A stretch of 64,000 bases of DNA from Desulfosporosinus sp. I2 (GCF_000960765.1 NZ_JYNH01000002.1:62001-126000), one strand, 5' to 3'; shown: positions 1 to 9,493, numbered from the stretch's first letter. Program-made: numbers and translations. Notes: generated from the sequence alone by a model not told the origin.

Positions 1-1
1 C

Positions 2-910
2 CTGGCCAGTACGCCGGACTATATCGGTTCCATGCAAGAAGGGTATCAGCGGACGGTAGAGGCTCTGATTACGACGTTGGCTGGACATCCAACCAAGAGG
101 TTTGAACAAGATTATTCTGAGGAAGTCCCTTCCATAGCCTTGCTACCTGGTTGTCATTTAACCCCGGGCGATGTCGATGAGCTAAAAGAGATCGTGATGG
201 AATTTGGATTTAGGCCCATTACCATTCCTGATCTTTCAATTTCTCTAGATGGGCATGCTGAACTGGAAGCGGCTCCGGTGGTTCAGGGTGGAACCTTACT
301 TGAAGATTTTCAGCGTTTGGCAAAGTCTAAGGCCTGTTTGTCGTTTGGACTAAGTATGAAGGATGCGGGAGAAATCGTAAAACAAACATACGAAATTCCT
401 CATTTTAATTTTCCTTCTTTAACTGGCCTAGAAGTAACAGATACGTTCGTTTTAACTCTAGCAAAGATATCAGGTAAGCCGATACCGGCGAAGCTGCTCC
501 GACAAAGGAGCAGATTGTTGGATACTCTAGCCGACTTCCATGACCAACTTGGCGGTCTGAAAATAGCGATAGCCTTGGAGATGGATCTGATGTATAGTCT
601 AGCCTCCTGCTTGGTTGAGGTAGGTGCTGACCTTTCTGTAGCCTTGGCGGCATCCCAAGCAGGCATCCACAAACTATCCCTACCTATCCCGATCGAAGTG
701 GGAGATTTGGAAACCCTCGAGGAACGAGCGGGTCAGAGTACGCTAATTATTGCCAATTCGAACGGTCGTCAAGCCGCAGGACTGCTGAAAATTCCTCATT
801 TAAGAGCGGGATTGCCAGTCTTTGACCGGGTTGGCTATCCACAAAAATGTTGGATTAGTTATGAAGGCACTCAACAATTTCTTTTTGACACTTTGAATGC
901 AGTAGGTTAG
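2..910 (+). CDS. nifN: Nitrogenase FeMo-cofactor scaffold NifN, C-terminal part (5' end outside window)
   Basis: The reading frame is open from the first bases and reads STPDYIGSMQEGY before the first ATG at 32, so the gene starts upstream of the window. This early motif and the end, with RAGLPVFDRVGYP, are typical of the NifE/NifN/NifK fold. NifN pairs with NifE as the scaffold on which the NifB-derived cluster is matured to FeMo-co. NifN is preferred over NifE or NifK because nifX, a nif ferredoxin, nifB and nifV follow. About 300 residues are visible. The P-cluster cysteines of a catalytic NifK would lie mostly in the missing N-terminus, so the NifK/VnfN alternatives are judged only by context. 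Confidence 0.82.
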   Translation: MASTPDYIGSMQEGYQRTVEALITTLAGHPTKRFEQDYSEEVPSIALLPGCHLTPGDVDELKEIVMEFGFRPITIPDLSISLDGHAELEAAPVVQGGTLLEDFQRLAKSKACLSFGLSMKDAGEIVKQTYEIPHFNFPSLTGLEVTDTFVLTLAKISGKPIPAKLLRQRSRLLDTLADFHDQLGGLKIAIALEMDLMYSLASCLVEVGADLSVALAASQAGIHKLSLPIPIEVGDLETLEERAGQSTLIIANSNGRQAAGLLKIPHLRAGLPVFDRVGYPQKCWISYEGTQQFLFDTLNAVG

Positions 911-993
911 GGAGAAAATCGACAAGGTCGATAGCTCCACATAACAAATACAAGAATGAAGGAGATAGTCTTAGGATGAGGGAGGGTACAGGT

Positions 994-1392
994 ATGCTTA
1001 TAGCCTTTGCTAGTAGTGATGGCTTAACAATTGATTCGCATTTTGCTTCCGCCCCTTCGTTTGAGATGTATAAATTCACAAAGGAACCTCAAGGGATTAT
1101 CCATACATCTCTATCCTCTGAAGACATGGCGGAATCCGATGATAAAGTTGATGTACGCATTAAAATGCTCAAAGAATGTGCAATCGTCTATTGCACACAG
1201 ATTGGTGGTCCCGCAGCAGCGCGTCTAGTTCAAAGCGGTATTCATCCTTTGAAAGTGCTTGAAGGGACATTAATTATCGACGAACTTAACAGACTCAACA
1301 AATTGCTGCTTTCCAAAAAATTGCCACCTTGGCTAAAGAAGAAAGTGGAAGACGTGGGGGATATCGAACCTCAGAAGGAGGATTTAAAGTGA
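994..1392 (+). CDS. nifX: NifX-type FeMo-cofactor carrier protein
   Basis: A protein of about 132 residues of the dinitrogenase iron-molybdenum cofactor-binding family (NifX/NafY/NifB C-domain). The family opening is visible as LIAFASSDGLTIDSHFASAPSFEMY, and a conserved IGGPAAARLVQSGIHPLKV stretch follows. NifX carries NifB-co or VK-cluster between NifB and NifEN in the cytoplasm. An in-frame ATG at 976 would add six residues. The start at 994 is preferred because GAGGGAGGG lies 7 nt upstream and the family begins directly with the first beta strand. Its end overlaps the following ferredoxin start by 4 nt (GTGA), so the two are translationally coupled. Confidence 0.82.
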   Translation: MLIAFASSDGLTIDSHFASAPSFEMYKFTKEPQGIIHTSLSSEDMAESDDKVDVRIKMLKECAIVYCTQIGGPAAARLVQSGIHPLKVLEGTLIIDELNRLNKLLLSKKLPPWLKKKVEDVGDIEPQKEDLK

Positions 1393-1658
1393 GTGAAGTA
1401 CTAATTTACCAAACCTATGGCGGATTACCTTGGACTCCACAGTATGTGGAAGAGATCGATAACACCTTGTGCCTGGGATGTGGGCGGTGTGTGAAATTAT
1501 GTGTGCAAAAATGCTTAGGCCTAGAGAGTTTCGAGGATGATGAGGGGACAGAACGGCACATTGCAAAAATTGCCAATAAAGACCGATGCATTGGTTGCCA
1601 GGCTTGCGGCAGTATTTGTGTACGTAACTGCTATACGTTTAAGGAAAAATCAGCTTGA
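1389..1658 (+). CDS. fdxB: nif-associated 2[4Fe-4S] ferredoxin (ferredoxin III type)
   Basis: An 89-residue ferredoxin starting at GTG 1389, with AAGGAGG ideally spaced upstream. It has two Cys clusters, CLGCGRCVKLCVQKC and CIGCQACGSICVRNC, that would ligate two [4Fe-4S] clusters. The N-terminal GGLPWTPQYVEEID signature is that of the nif-specific ferredoxin III family (FdxB), normally found next to nifX. It probably supplies low-potential electrons for cofactor assembly or nitrogenase. An upstream in-frame ATG at 1329 lies inside nifX and lacks a ribosome-binding site, so it was rejected as the start. Confidence 0.87.
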   Translation: MSEVLIYQTYGGLPWTPQYVEEIDNTLCLGCGRCVKLCVQKCLGLESFEDDEGTERHIAKIANKDRCIGCQACGSICVRNCYTFKEKSA

Positions 1659-1662
1659 TTCT

Positions 1663-1685
1663 TGCGAGGCACGAGGCTCGAGTGT
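1663..1685. repeat. Short CGA-phased heptad array (copy H1)
   Basis: Three imperfect 7-bp units of the type GCGAGGC / ACGAGGC / TCGAGTG lie in the gap between fdxB and nifB. It is the shortest member of the heptad family found at 4942, 5092, 13221, 16941, 17020, 53001 and 53100. Alone it would not be convincing. Confidence 0.4.
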
Positions 1686-1738
1686 ATGTGTGCCTTGGAA
1701 TGGGATAAACGAATAACAAAACGACTGGAGGGATTAAG

Positions 1739-2575
1739 ATGCAAAAAGAATGTACGCGAGGAAATATGAATAGCCCACACCTAAATCTTGGACATCCTTG
1801 TTTCTCAACAAAGGGGCATGGTAAAACCGGACGGATACACTTAGCTGTAGCTCCGGGATGTAATATATCTTGTAATTATTGTGTGCGCAAATTTGATTGT
1901 GCAAATGAATCCCGTCCAGGTGTAACCAGTAGGGTACAAAACTCAGAAGAAGCGCTTCAGACAGTCAGGAAGGCAAAAGCATCTGATATCGGATCAAAAC
2001 TTACCGTTGTAGGGATAGCGGGTCCTGGAGAACCTTTAGCGAACAAGGCAACGTTCGAAACCCTGAGAGGGGTAAAGAGAGATTTTCCAGAGATGATCCT
2101 TTGTATAAGCACTAATGGCCTGCTCTTGCCAGAAAAGATCGAAGAATTGGCTGAGATTGGCGTGTCCCACATTACGGTTACCATTAACACCTTAGATGAG
2201 AAGATTGGTGCTAAAATCTACAGTTACGTTCGCTGGGAAGAGAAAACTCTGATTGGGCCTGATGCTGCAAGGATTTTGATCAATAATCAACTTGCTGGAC
2301 TTGAATTGGCTTCAAAGGCCGGAATGACTATAAAGGTTAACACTGTGCTTATGCCTGGGATCAACGACCAGCTTTTATACAGCTTGGGCATGGAAATCAA
2401 GAAAAGAGGCGCGCACCTTCACAACGTCATGCCCTTAATCCCGCAAGGAAAACTTGCACACATTAAAGCTCCGACTCAAGAGCTTTTAGCAAATAGCCGT
2501 TGCATTCTTGGCTCACTTCTTCCTCAGATGACTCACTGTCAACAATGTCGTGCAGATGCTATTGGAGTGCTCTAA
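1739..2575 (+). CDS. nifB: Radical SAM FeMo-cofactor precursor synthase NifB (short form)
   Basis: A 278-residue radical SAM protein. The SAM-cluster motif GCNISCNYC (CxxxCxxC) is near residue 40 and is followed by VRKFDCANESRPGVTS, a stretch diagnostic of NifB. The GIAGPGEPLA segment corresponds to the SAM-binding GGE region. NifB fuses two [4Fe-4S] clusters and inserts carbide to make NifB-co, the precursor of all nitrogenase cofactors. The protein ends after CQQCRADAIG without the fused NifX-like domain of proteobacterial NifB; the separate nifX upstream fits that. GGAGGG lies just before the ATG. The motif HPCF near residue 20 is also typical. Confidence 0.92.
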   Translation: MQKECTRGNMNSPHLNLGHPCFSTKGHGKTGRIHLAVAPGCNISCNYCVRKFDCANESRPGVTSRVQNSEEALQTVRKAKASDIGSKLTVVGIAGPGEPLANKATFETLRGVKRDFPEMILCISTNGLLLPEKIEELAEIGVSHITVTINTLDEKIGAKIYSYVRWEEKTLIGPDAARILINNQLAGLELASKAGMTIKVNTVLMPGINDQLLYSLGMEIKKRGAHLHNVMPLIPQGKLAHIKAPTQELLANSRCILGSLLPQMTHCQQCRADAIGVL

Positions 2576-2598
2576 TGATAGAAAAAGGAGTTAATTAA

Positions 2599-3717
2599 AT
2601 GGAACAAAGGGTTTTATTATGTGATACAACCTTAAGAGATGGTGAGCAAGCACCCGGTGTTGCATTCAGTCTGCCGGAAAAGGAAAAGATCGCTAGGGCC
2701 TTGACAGAGGCAGGAATTGACGAATTGGAAGTGGGAGTGCCTGCTATGGGGAAAGCAGAAACTCGTATAATTTCAAAGTTAGTTGCTCTCCATTTGCCAG
2801 TTCGTCTCACTACTTGGAATCGTGCTGTACTGTCTGATCTCCAAGCAAGTTATCGAACGGGGGTTGAGGGAGTCGGTATTTCTATTCCGACTTCGGACCA
2901 ACAAATTAAACACAAACTAAAAAAAGATCGCGCCTGGGTTCTTGAGCAAATGGGCTTTTGTATCCATAATGCTAAAAAGGAGGTTGGTTATCTTATCCTC
3001 GGACTTGAAGATGCCAGTCGAGCAGATCCCGCCTTTCTATTGGAGATCCTTGTGGAGGCTCAGAAGCTAGGGGTTGATCGGGTACGCTTTGCGGATACTC
3101 TGGGAATCCTTGATCCCCTGAAAGTTTTCTTTTCACTGCAAGAATTTGCAAAGATATCTAGAATTCCGTTAGAACTTCATGCCCATAACGATTTTGGAAT
3201 GGCAACGGCAAATTCTATCGCAGCGGTTCAAGCCGGATTTCAGGCCGTAAGTGTAACGGTGGGAGGATTGGGCGAAAGGGCTGGCAATGCTCCACTTGAA
3301 GAAGTGGCAGTTGCTCTGAAATATTGTCTTAATCAGAGTGTACGATTTGACTTGAACCGTTTAAATTCAATTTGCTCAATGGTAAGCTTGGCAACGGATC
3401 GTTTAATCCCTCGGGCAAAACCCATCATAGGGGAGGACATTTTCACTCACACTTCTTCCATCCACATTGATGGAATCCAGAAGGACTTTTCAAACTACCA
3501 AACCTTCCCACCTGAAAGCGTCGGGAGGCAGCATTCAACGTCCTTTGGCAAATACTCTGGTCTCAAAACCATCTTGCGGCTTTTAAAATCAAAAGGACTT
3601 AACTTCGACCAAGAGGCTATTAATAAATTATCCATCACAATTCTGCATCAAACTCAACAGCTTAAGAAACCTTTGAACGAAGAGGATGTCATGAGGATCG
3701 TGGGCAATGGATGCTGA
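2599..3717 (+). CDS. nifV: Homocitrate synthase NifV
   Basis: A 372-residue HMGL-like aldolase of the homocitrate/isopropylmalate synthase family. The N-terminal CDTTLRDGEQAPGVAFS contains the catalytic Arg-Asp pair. LHAHNDFGMATANS carries the metal-binding His pair, and GGLGERAGNAPLEE is the family signature. It condenses acetyl-CoA with 2-oxoglutarate to homocitrate, the organic ligand of FeMo-co. The length matches NifV and lacks the C-terminal regulatory domain of LeuA. The ribosome-binding site is AAAAGGAG. It is the last gene of the nif operon and is followed directly by a terminator. Confidence 0.93.
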   Translation: MEQRVLLCDTTLRDGEQAPGVAFSLPEKEKIARALTEAGIDELEVGVPAMGKAETRIISKLVALHLPVRLTTWNRAVLSDLQASYRTGVEGVGISIPTSDQQIKHKLKKDRAWVLEQMGFCIHNAKKEVGYLILGLEDASRADPAFLLEILVEAQKLGVDRVRFADTLGILDPLKVFFSLQEFAKISRIPLELHAHNDFGMATANSIAAVQAGFQAVSVTVGGLGERAGNAPLEEVAVALKYCLNQSVRFDLNRLNSICSMVSLATDRLIPRAKPIIGEDIFTHTSSIHIDGIQKDFSNYQTFPPESVGRQHSTSFGKYSGLKTILRLLKSKGLNFDQEAINKLSITILHQTQQLKKPLNEEDVMRIVGNGC

Positions 3718-3732
3718 ACAAAAAAAGATAAA

Positions 3733-3786
3733 GACAAAAACCTTCTTTAGGCACATTTGCTTGAAAGAAGGTTTTTGTCATTTTTA
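3733..3786 (+). terminator. Rho-independent terminator of the nif operon
   Basis: A perfect 16-bp stem (5' arm 3733-3748, 3' arm 3764-3779) with a 15-nt loop is followed by a T-rich tract. The gap from here to ftcD (3787-4038) shows no further gene or convincing promoter. Confidence 0.87.
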
Positions 3787-4038
3787 TGTAGAATTGGACG
3801 ATTGGTTTAGGTTTAGCGAAAAGGTGTAGCATGGAATTTGAAATGAAAAATTATTGGAGTTATACTTGCTTTAGCTGAGGTTGGGCTTATAAGTTATCTA
3901 GTTCCTTTAATGAAGAAATGGATATCTTTTCTCTGAGGTTCTAATTAAGAGTGGGTAGTATCTATAAACAAGCTTGGAATCTTAAGGGGTATCTTATCAA
4001 CAGTTTAAATTTAAAGTTGGAGAGAGGTTAAAAATAAA

Positions 4039-4941
4039 ATGGGAAAACTCATCGAATGCGTACCAAATTTTAGTGAGGGCCGTCGCCCTGAGGTTATTGA
4101 GGCCATTGTGGCCGAAGTCAAGAAGGTCAAGGGAGTAAAGCTTCTGGATGTCAAACCCGATGCCAGTCATAATCGAACGGTCGTAACCTTTGTAGGGGAA
4201 CCCCAAAGTGTCAAATTAGCTGCCTTTAACGCCTGTGCTAAAGCCTGCGAATTAATTGATATGGAGCAACAACAGGGAGGGCATCCACGGGTTGGAGCGA
4301 CGGATGTCGTACCGTTCATCCCTGTTAAGGATGTAAGTATGGAGGAATGTGTTCAGTTAGCGAACGAATTAGGAGCGGAGATTGCTGCTAAACTAGGGAT
4401 TCCTGTCTATCTGTATGAAGAGGCGGCTAAAGTACCGAGTAGAAAAAGACTTCCTGACGTTAGAAAAGGAGAGTACGAAGGGTTAAAGAAGGAAATAAGC
4501 AAGCCAGAACGTCATCCGGATTATGGACAACCCCAAATGCATCCAACCGCAGGAGCCACAGTGGTCGGTGCGCGCCAGTTTTTAGTGGCCTATAATATTA
4601 ATCTCGGAACGAGTGATTTAAGGATTGCCCAGAAAATTGCTAATTCTATCCGAGAGGTTAAAGGCGGCTTTAAGTATGTCAGGGCGATGGGAGTCATGTT
4701 GGAGGAACGCCATGTTGCTCAGGTATCGATCAACATGGTAGATTACACAGGGACGCCCTTATTTAGGGTTTTTGAAGCCGTGAAATCGGAGGCAGCCCGG
4801 TATGGTGTGAATATTATTGGCAGTGAGCTAATCGGGGTAACCCCTCTGCAGGCGCTTTTGGATGTGGCAGAGTTTTACTTGCGCTTAGAGAACTTTGATC
4901 GCAAGCAGGTCTTTGAAGAAAATTTAAACGAAAACCAATGA
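4039..4941 (+). CDS. ftcD: Glutamate formiminotransferase
   Basis: A 300-residue protein matching the single-function formiminotransferase (N-terminal plus intermediate subdomains) without the fused cyclodeaminase of the animal enzyme. The start MGKLIECVPNFSEGRRPEVI is the family signature, and GGHPRVGATDVVPFIPV and LGIPVYLYEEAA are conserved. It transfers the formimino group between glutamate and tetrahydrofolate. The cyclodeaminase partner is the next gene. No hut genes are seen nearby, so use in histidine or purine/glycine fermentation cannot be decided from this window. Confidence 0.93.
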   Translation: MGKLIECVPNFSEGRRPEVIEAIVAEVKKVKGVKLLDVKPDASHNRTVVTFVGEPQSVKLAAFNACAKACELIDMEQQQGGHPRVGATDVVPFIPVKDVSMEECVQLANELGAEIAAKLGIPVYLYEEAAKVPSRKRLPDVRKGEYEGLKKEISKPERHPDYGQPQMHPTAGATVVGARQFLVAYNINLGTSDLRIAQKIANSIREVKGGFKYVRAMGVMLEERHVAQVSINMVDYTGTPLFRVFEAVKSEAARYGVNIIGSELIGVTPLQALLDVAEFYLRLENFDRKQVFEENLNENQ

Positions 4942-4975
4942 TCGAGGTTCGAGGCTCGAGGTACGTGGTTCGAAT
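4942..4975. repeat. CGA-phased heptad array (copy H2)
   Basis: About five 7-bp units of TCGAGGT type start immediately after the ftcD stop codon. The strict 7-bp spacing of the CGA core distinguishes it from random AT-poor sequence. Confidence 0.6.
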
Positions 4976-5091
4976 ATTAATAAAATATTGTCGTGCTCAT
5001 AAGATAGGTCCGGCTAAACTTCAAAGGAATCTGATATTTCTCGGGAGCTGACGGCTAAGCGTCAATTCGAAAATCTTAGTAAATATTGAAT

Positions 5092-5128
5092 AATCGAACA
5101 ACGAATATCGAACATCGAACATCGATAA
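5092..5128. repeat. CGA-phased heptad array (copy H3)
   Basis: Five 7-bp units (TCGAACA, ACGAATA, TCGAACA, TCGAACA, TCGATAA) end about 13 bp before the fchA start codon. The unit variant TCGAACA differs from the TCGAGGT unit of the neighbouring copy at 4942 but keeps the period. Confidence 0.65.
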
Positions 5129-5141
5129 GGGGGTAGAGGTT

Positions 5142-5768
5142 ATGTTAATCGATAAAACTGTGAGTGGATTCGTGGAAGAATTAGCGAGCAATTCACCAGC
5201 TCCTGGTGGGGGGAGCACAGCGGCTTTGGCTGGAACATTAGGTGCAGCATTGAGTGTGATGGTTTGTAATTTTACTGTTGATAATCCAAAGTTCAGTGAT
5301 GTCAAAGCAGAAATTTCTTTGGTAATGAAAATGGGAATCGACTTGAAGAATAGCCTAATGGAGTATATTGATGGGGATACGGATGCTTTCGATGAGGTCA
5401 TGAAGGCGTATAAGTTACCGAAGGGAACGGATGCCGAAAAGACTTTGAGAGTGGAAAAAATTCAGGAAGCAACCAAACAGGCAACGCTGCTGCCCCTTAA
5501 AGTAGCAGAGTCTTGCATTGAAGTTTTAAAACTTTCGATAAGGGTCTTAACGATTGGCAACCCAAACACTGCCTGCGATGCTGCAGTTTCCGGGGTCATA
5601 GCTTATGCAGGTTTTCAAGGGGCAATTTTCAACGTTAAGATTAATTTAAATTCAATTAAAGATGAGACTTTTATTCAAAGTGTAAGAGATAAGATTTTTG
5701 GGTTACAAGAAGAGGCGGATAAAATTAATCAACTAATTCTCGGCCGAGCTAAAGAGGTCATTGGTTAA
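5142..5768 (+). CDS. fchA: Formiminotetrahydrofolate cyclodeaminase
   Basis: A 208-residue, mostly helical protein of the cyclodeaminase/cyclohydrolase family. The glycine-rich SNSPAPGGGSTAALAGTLGAAL near the N-terminus is the folate-binding signature, and AYKLPKGTDAEK is also conserved. It converts 5-formimino-THF to 5,10-methenyl-THF with ammonia release, completing the step begun by FtcD. The start ATG follows a GGGGGTAGAGG ribosome-binding site. Separate ftcD and fchA genes in tandem are common in anaerobic Firmicutes. Confidence 0.88.
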   Translation: MLIDKTVSGFVEELASNSPAPGGGSTAALAGTLGAALSVMVCNFTVDNPKFSDVKAEISLVMKMGIDLKNSLMEYIDGDTDAFDEVMKAYKLPKGTDAEKTLRVEKIQEATKQATLLPLKVAESCIEVLKLSIRVLTIGNPNTACDAAVSGVIAYAGFQGAIFNVKINLNSIKDETFIQSVRDKIFGLQEEADKINQLILGRAKEVIG

Positions 5769-5916
5769 GGATAGAATGGGTATGTTGACTTTAATCTGTT
5801 ATGTTTTGTTAGGCTAGGAATTCTTGCGAAATTCCCCCTTAAGCTGTTATACTAAGTATTTAGAATATCTAAATTTGCCTAACTTAAAACTTGATTATAG
5901 AAATGAGGACAGGACC

Positions 5917-7722
5917 TTGGCACAGGCTTCACAACGTATCCGAAATTTTTCAATTATTGCCCATATTGATCATGGTAAATCTACTTTAGCTGACCGGCTG
6001 ATTGAATATACCGGGGCCTTGAGTAAACGAGAAATGGAAGAGCAGGTCCTTGATTCCATGGAGTTAGAACGTGAGCGTGGAATTACGATTAAACTACAGG
6101 CCGTACGGTTGAGTTATCAGGCTAAAGATGGCGAGATTTATGAGCTTAATCTTATTGACACGCCAGGTCACGTGGATTTTACGTACGAGGTATCCCGCAG
6201 TTTAGCGGCCTGTGAAGGGGCACTGCTGGTTGTTGATGCGGTCCAAGGGATTGAGGCTCAGACCTTAGCCAATGTTTATTTAGCGTTAGACAATAACCTT
6301 GAGCTGATTTCAATTATTAATAAAATTGACCTGCCTAGTGCAGAGCCTGAGCGTGTTAAACAAGAAATTGAAGATGTGATCGGCTTGGATGCCAGTGAGG
6401 CTATTCTGGCTTCGGCCAAGACCGGAATCGGGATTGAGGAGATTCTCGAACGAATAGTGAAAACGGTTCCACCTCCTAAAGGGGATGATCAAGCACCTCT
6501 CAAGGCCTTGATTTTTGATTCTAAATTTGATGCTTATAAGGGTGCTATTTCCTATGTTCGGATTGTCGAGGGACGGGTTTCCAAAGGCACAACTATGAAA
6601 ATGATGTCGACCGGAAAAACCTTTGAAGTGACGGAAGTGGGCGTTTTTGCTCCAGCGATGCGGATCGTCGAAGAGCTTAAAGCGGGTCAGGTTGGATTTA
6701 TTGCTGCGAGCATTAAGAACGTTAAGGATACGCAAGTTGGGGATACGATAACAGATGCGGAAAACTCAGCCCTTGAACCGCTACCTGGGTATAGAAAGGC
6801 CACACCGATGGTGTTTTGTGGACTTTACCCAGTTGAGGCGAGCGATTATAATAAGCTGCGCGATTCTTTAGAAAAGCTCCATCTTAACGATGCAAGTTTA
6901 GTCTTTGAACCGGAAACGTCTGTTGCTTTGGGTTTCGGTTATCGGTGCGGATTTCTCGGATTACTTCACATGGAGATTATCCAGGAACGCCTCGAGCGGG
7001 AATATGATCTGAATATGATTACCACGGCTCCTAGTGTGATTTATAAAGTTCACACAATCAAAGGGGACATCCTGAGTATCGACAATCCTTCGAATCTTCC
7101 GTCGGTTGATCAAATCGTGAGTATTGAAGAACCAGTCGTAAAAGCGACTATATTAGTGCCAGCGGAGTATGTTGGGGCGATTATGGAACTCAATCAAGAA
7201 AAGCGCGGTACGTATTCTGCCATGGACTATGTTTCAACGAGTCGGGTTCGTTTGACTTATGAACTCCCGCTTAGTGAAATTGTGTTCGATTATTTCGATC
7301 AATTAAAATCAAGGACTAAAGGGTATGCATCGCTGGATTATGAGCTATCTGGATATAAAGAAACGGATTTAGTGAAGATTGATGTTCTTCTGAACGGGGA
7401 ATTGGTGGATGCGCTTTCCTTTATCGTTCATAAGGCAAAGGCCTATAATCGGGGCCGAAAGTTAGTGGAGAAACTTCGCGGAATTATCCCAAGGCATATG
7501 TTTGAAATTCCGATCCAGTCTGTGATTGGAAATAAAGTTATAGCCCGCGAGACTGTAAGCGCTATGAGGAAAGACGTTTTATCTAAGTGCTATGGGGGGG
7601 ATATCTCCCGGAAACGAAAACTTCTTGAGAAGCAAAAAGCGGGGAAAAAGCGCATGAAGCAGGTCGGCAGTGTCGAAATACCTCAGAATGCGTTTATGGC
7701 TGTTTTACAGATTGAGGATTAG
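5917..7722 (+). CDS. lepA: Translation elongation factor 4 (LepA)
   Basis: A translational GTPase with G1 [11 protein letters not shown]3 DTPGHVD, G4 NKID and the LepA-specific C-terminal end ([25 protein letters not shown]). EF4 binds stalled or mis-translocated ribosomes. The frame is open to a TTG at 5824. The TTG at 5917 is chosen because it gives the usual 601-residue protein, starts [20 protein letters not shown] like the family, and follows a GAGGACAGG ribosome-binding site. It is probably co-transcribed with hemW, 13 bp downstream. Confidence 0.93.
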   Translation: MAQASQRIRNFSIIAHIDHGKSTLADRLIEYTGALSKREMEEQVLDSMELERERGITIKLQAVRLSYQAKDGEIYELNLIDTPGHVDFTYEVSRSLAACEGALLVVDAVQGIEAQTLANVYLALDNNLELISIINKIDLPSAEPERVKQEIEDVIGLDASEAILASAKTGIGIEEILERIVKTVPPPKGDDQAPLKALIFDSKFDAYKGAISYVRIVEGRVSKGTTMKMMSTGKTFEVTEVGVFAPAMRIVEELKAGQVGFIAASIKNVKDTQVGDTITDAENSALEPLPGYRKATPMVFCGLYPVEASDYNKLRDSLEKLHLNDASLVFEPETSVALGFGYRCGFLGLLHMEIIQERLEREYDLNMITTAPSVIYKVHTIKGDILSIDNPSNLPSVDQIVSIEEPVVKATILVPAEYVGAIMELNQEKRGTYSAMDYVSTSRVRLTYELPLSEIVFDYFDQLKSRTKGYASLDYELSGYKETDLVKIDVLLNGELVDALSFIVHKAKAYNRGRKLVEKLRGIIPRHMFEIPIQSVIGNKVIARETVSAMRKDVLSKCYGGDISRKRKLLEKQKAGKKRMKQVGSVEIPQNAFMAVLQIED

Positions 7723-7735
7723 GAGTGTACTATTT

Positions 7736-8881
7736 ATGCCTTCGTTATACGTTCATGTTCCGTTCTGTATCCAAAAATGTGATTACTGCGCGTTCTATTC
7801 TCAGGCACTGACGGATACTCCCAGGGAGCTTATCTCCTTGTATCTGGAGGGTTTAGAAGTCGAGATCTCTAAGCGACAAAAAGATGCCCCTCAGGGGGTA
7901 TCTTCTCTTTTTATTGGAGGTGGGACTCCGACTGCGCTTAAGGAGGTAGAGCTAGAACAATTGCTGGGGATGATTAACTCGTTTTTCGCAATGAACTTAG
8001 GAACTGAAAAAACGGTGGAGGGAAATCCGGGAACTCTATCCGTTGAAAAAATAACTATTTTACGGCGTTACGGGATCAATCGGTTTTCACTTGGAGTCCA
8101 GTCGTTTGAGGATCGATTATTACGAGCAGTGGGTCGTGCTCATACTGCGGAACAAGCTCGTGAAGCCATTCGGCGATTGAGGGAGGCGGGGTTTAAGAAT
8201 ATCAATCTGGATTTGATGTTTGGACTTCCTGGGCAGGATATGGCGTTTTGGCAGGCGTCCGTGGAAGAAGCTTTGTCTTATACTCCTGAGCACTTATCGC
8301 TTTATGGGTTAATGTTAGAAGAGGGTACGCCACTCTATGTGCGATATAGGGAAATCAAAGAGTCTGAGAAGGATAGGTTAGACGATTTACAAGCGGAGAT
8401 GTACGAATGGGCTGTAGTAAGGTTAAAAAAGGCAGGGTATAGGCAGTACGAAACGTCAAATTTTGCACTGCCGGGTTTTGAATGCCAGCATAATTTAGGT
8501 TATTGGCGGGGAGAGGACTATTTAGGCTTAGGCCCTGGAGGGGTATCTTGCTTGGGAAGAGAACGCTGGAAAAATATCGAAGATGTACATTCTTACTCAA
8601 ATCTGCTGTTGAATGGGCAAAGCCCAATGGATGAAGAGGGAAAGGAAGCCTTATCTTTGCGCGAGTGTATGGCAGAACGTATGATTTTGGGGCTGAGGCT
8701 TGATGAAGGCGTAAATCTTATCTCGTTTCAAAATGATTTTGGAGCGGATCTCAGGGATATTTACAGGGACGTTTTGGAACGTTATAACTATGGGGATGTT
8801 TTTGTCTTTCAAGGTGATTATCTTCGCTTGAATCCGAGATATGCGTTTGTCGCGAATACTATTTTGCAGGAGTTTGTGTAG
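7736..8881 (+). CDS. hemW: HemW, radical SAM heme chaperone (formerly HemN-like)
   Basis: A 381-residue radical SAM protein. The start at 7736 (MPSLYVHVPFC) follows AGGAG; a longer frame to 7670 only overlaps lepA. The cluster motif is CIQKCDYC followed by AF, so the extra cysteine found after it in true HemN oxidases is absent. That, the lepA-hemW-hrcA order and the VHVPFC start all point to HemW, which traffics heme, rather than coproporphyrinogen dehydrogenase. FIGGGTPT, GVQSF and the C-terminal domain around LGLRLDEGV are also family features. A structured repeat begins directly after its stop codon. Confidence 0.9.
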   Translation: MPSLYVHVPFCIQKCDYCAFYSQALTDTPRELISLYLEGLEVEISKRQKDAPQGVSSLFIGGGTPTALKEVELEQLLGMINSFFAMNLGTEKTVEGNPGTLSVEKITILRRYGINRFSLGVQSFEDRLLRAVGRAHTAEQAREAIRRLREAGFKNINLDLMFGLPGQDMAFWQASVEEALSYTPEHLSLYGLMLEEGTPLYVRYREIKESEKDRLDDLQAEMYEWAVVRLKKAGYRQYETSNFALPGFECQHNLGYWRGEDYLGLGPGGVSCLGRERWKNIEDVHSYSNLLLNGQSPMDEEGKEALSLRECMAERMILGLRLDEGVNLISFQNDFGADLRDIYRDVLERYNYGDVFVFQGDYLRLNPRYAFVANTILQEFV

Positions 8882-9117
8882 GGGGACTTGGGGGGGACTT
8901 GTGTCACACAGCGCTCGGTGCTTACGACGCAGAGCAAACTAACCGTTTAAGCTCCTACTATGGGGAGCGGGGTTCCCGCCAGACTCGCCATCCTTGGCTC
9001 GGTTGGCGGCAGTGCACGTCCCAGTGCACTGCCCCGTATCAGGGGTCGGTCACTTAAACGGAAGTTTGCTAGTCTGCTTACGTAAAGACGTCGCGCTCGT
9101 GTGACACTGCGTCCCGG
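8882..9117 (+). repeat. Structured dispersed repeat R1, copy A
   Basis: This copy starts at the base after the hemW TAG, with a duplicated GGGGGACTTG, and ends at GCGTCCCGG. It is a long imperfect inverted repeat: GTGTCACAC (8901-8909) pairs with GTGTGACAC (9099-9107), and CCGTTTAAG (8943-8951) with CTTAAACGG (9053-9061). Inside lie a GCTCC/GGAGC hairpin, a GCAGTGCAC/GTGCACTGC hairpin (9009-9032) and a CCCC/GGGG hairpin. It lacks the GATA-rich variable insert present in copies B to D. Apparent ORFs across it on either strand have no family features. Confidence 0.85.
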
Positions 9118-9137
9118 TCTGGGGTCGGGGAACGGCG

Positions 9138-9166
9138 TGCAAGTCAGGGATGGTTCGTGACTTGCA
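9138..9166 (-). repeat. R3 hairpin repeat, copy 1
   Basis: Perfect 9-bp arms TGCAAGTCA / TGACTTGCA flank an 11-nt core that is a degenerate inverse of AAGAACCGTCCCC. Related copies are at 16776, 33310 and 47465. Confidence 0.7.
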
Positions 9167-9176
9167 TTCTTTGGGA

Positions 9177-9201
9177 GACGGCACATATGATGTGCACCGT
9201 C
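9177..9201 (+). repeat. R2 bulged hairpin, copy 1
   Basis: The arms GACGG-CACAT and ATGTG-CA-CCGTC form a stem with an unpaired CA on the 3' side. The flanks GGGA before and TTG after are shared with the other copies. It lies 59 nt after the end of R1 copy A. The rest of the gap to the hrcA promoter (9202-9464) contains no gene or other element I recognise. Confidence 0.75.
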
Positions 9202-9464
9202 TTGCTTTTGGGATATAGGATGCTTTGTCTGCCACGTACAAGGAAATATGGTAGTTATAAACATGAGTTCTAGACAATGCGAGAACAGTTCGAGACAAAG
9301 GGCGGAGTATTCTACGCATAATTTCATCGGGCAATAGATAATATACCCAGAGTGCTTAGTCATAGGATAAGGGATAAAACTAAAATGCGTAATGGCAAAC
9401 AAAAGCTTGGTAAAGCTAAGTGTTATTCCATAAAACTCAAAAGATATTTTATCTGAAATGATTC

Positions 9465-9493
9465 TTGACAAAGCCAAAATGAAGTGGTAATGT
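9465..9493 (+). promoter_or_regulatory. Sigma-A promoter of the hrcA operon
   Basis: TTGACA (9465-9470), a 17-bp spacer and TAATGT (9488-9493). The CIRCE operator begins 15 bp after the -10 box, in the right place to block transcription initiation or early elongation. Confidence 0.87.
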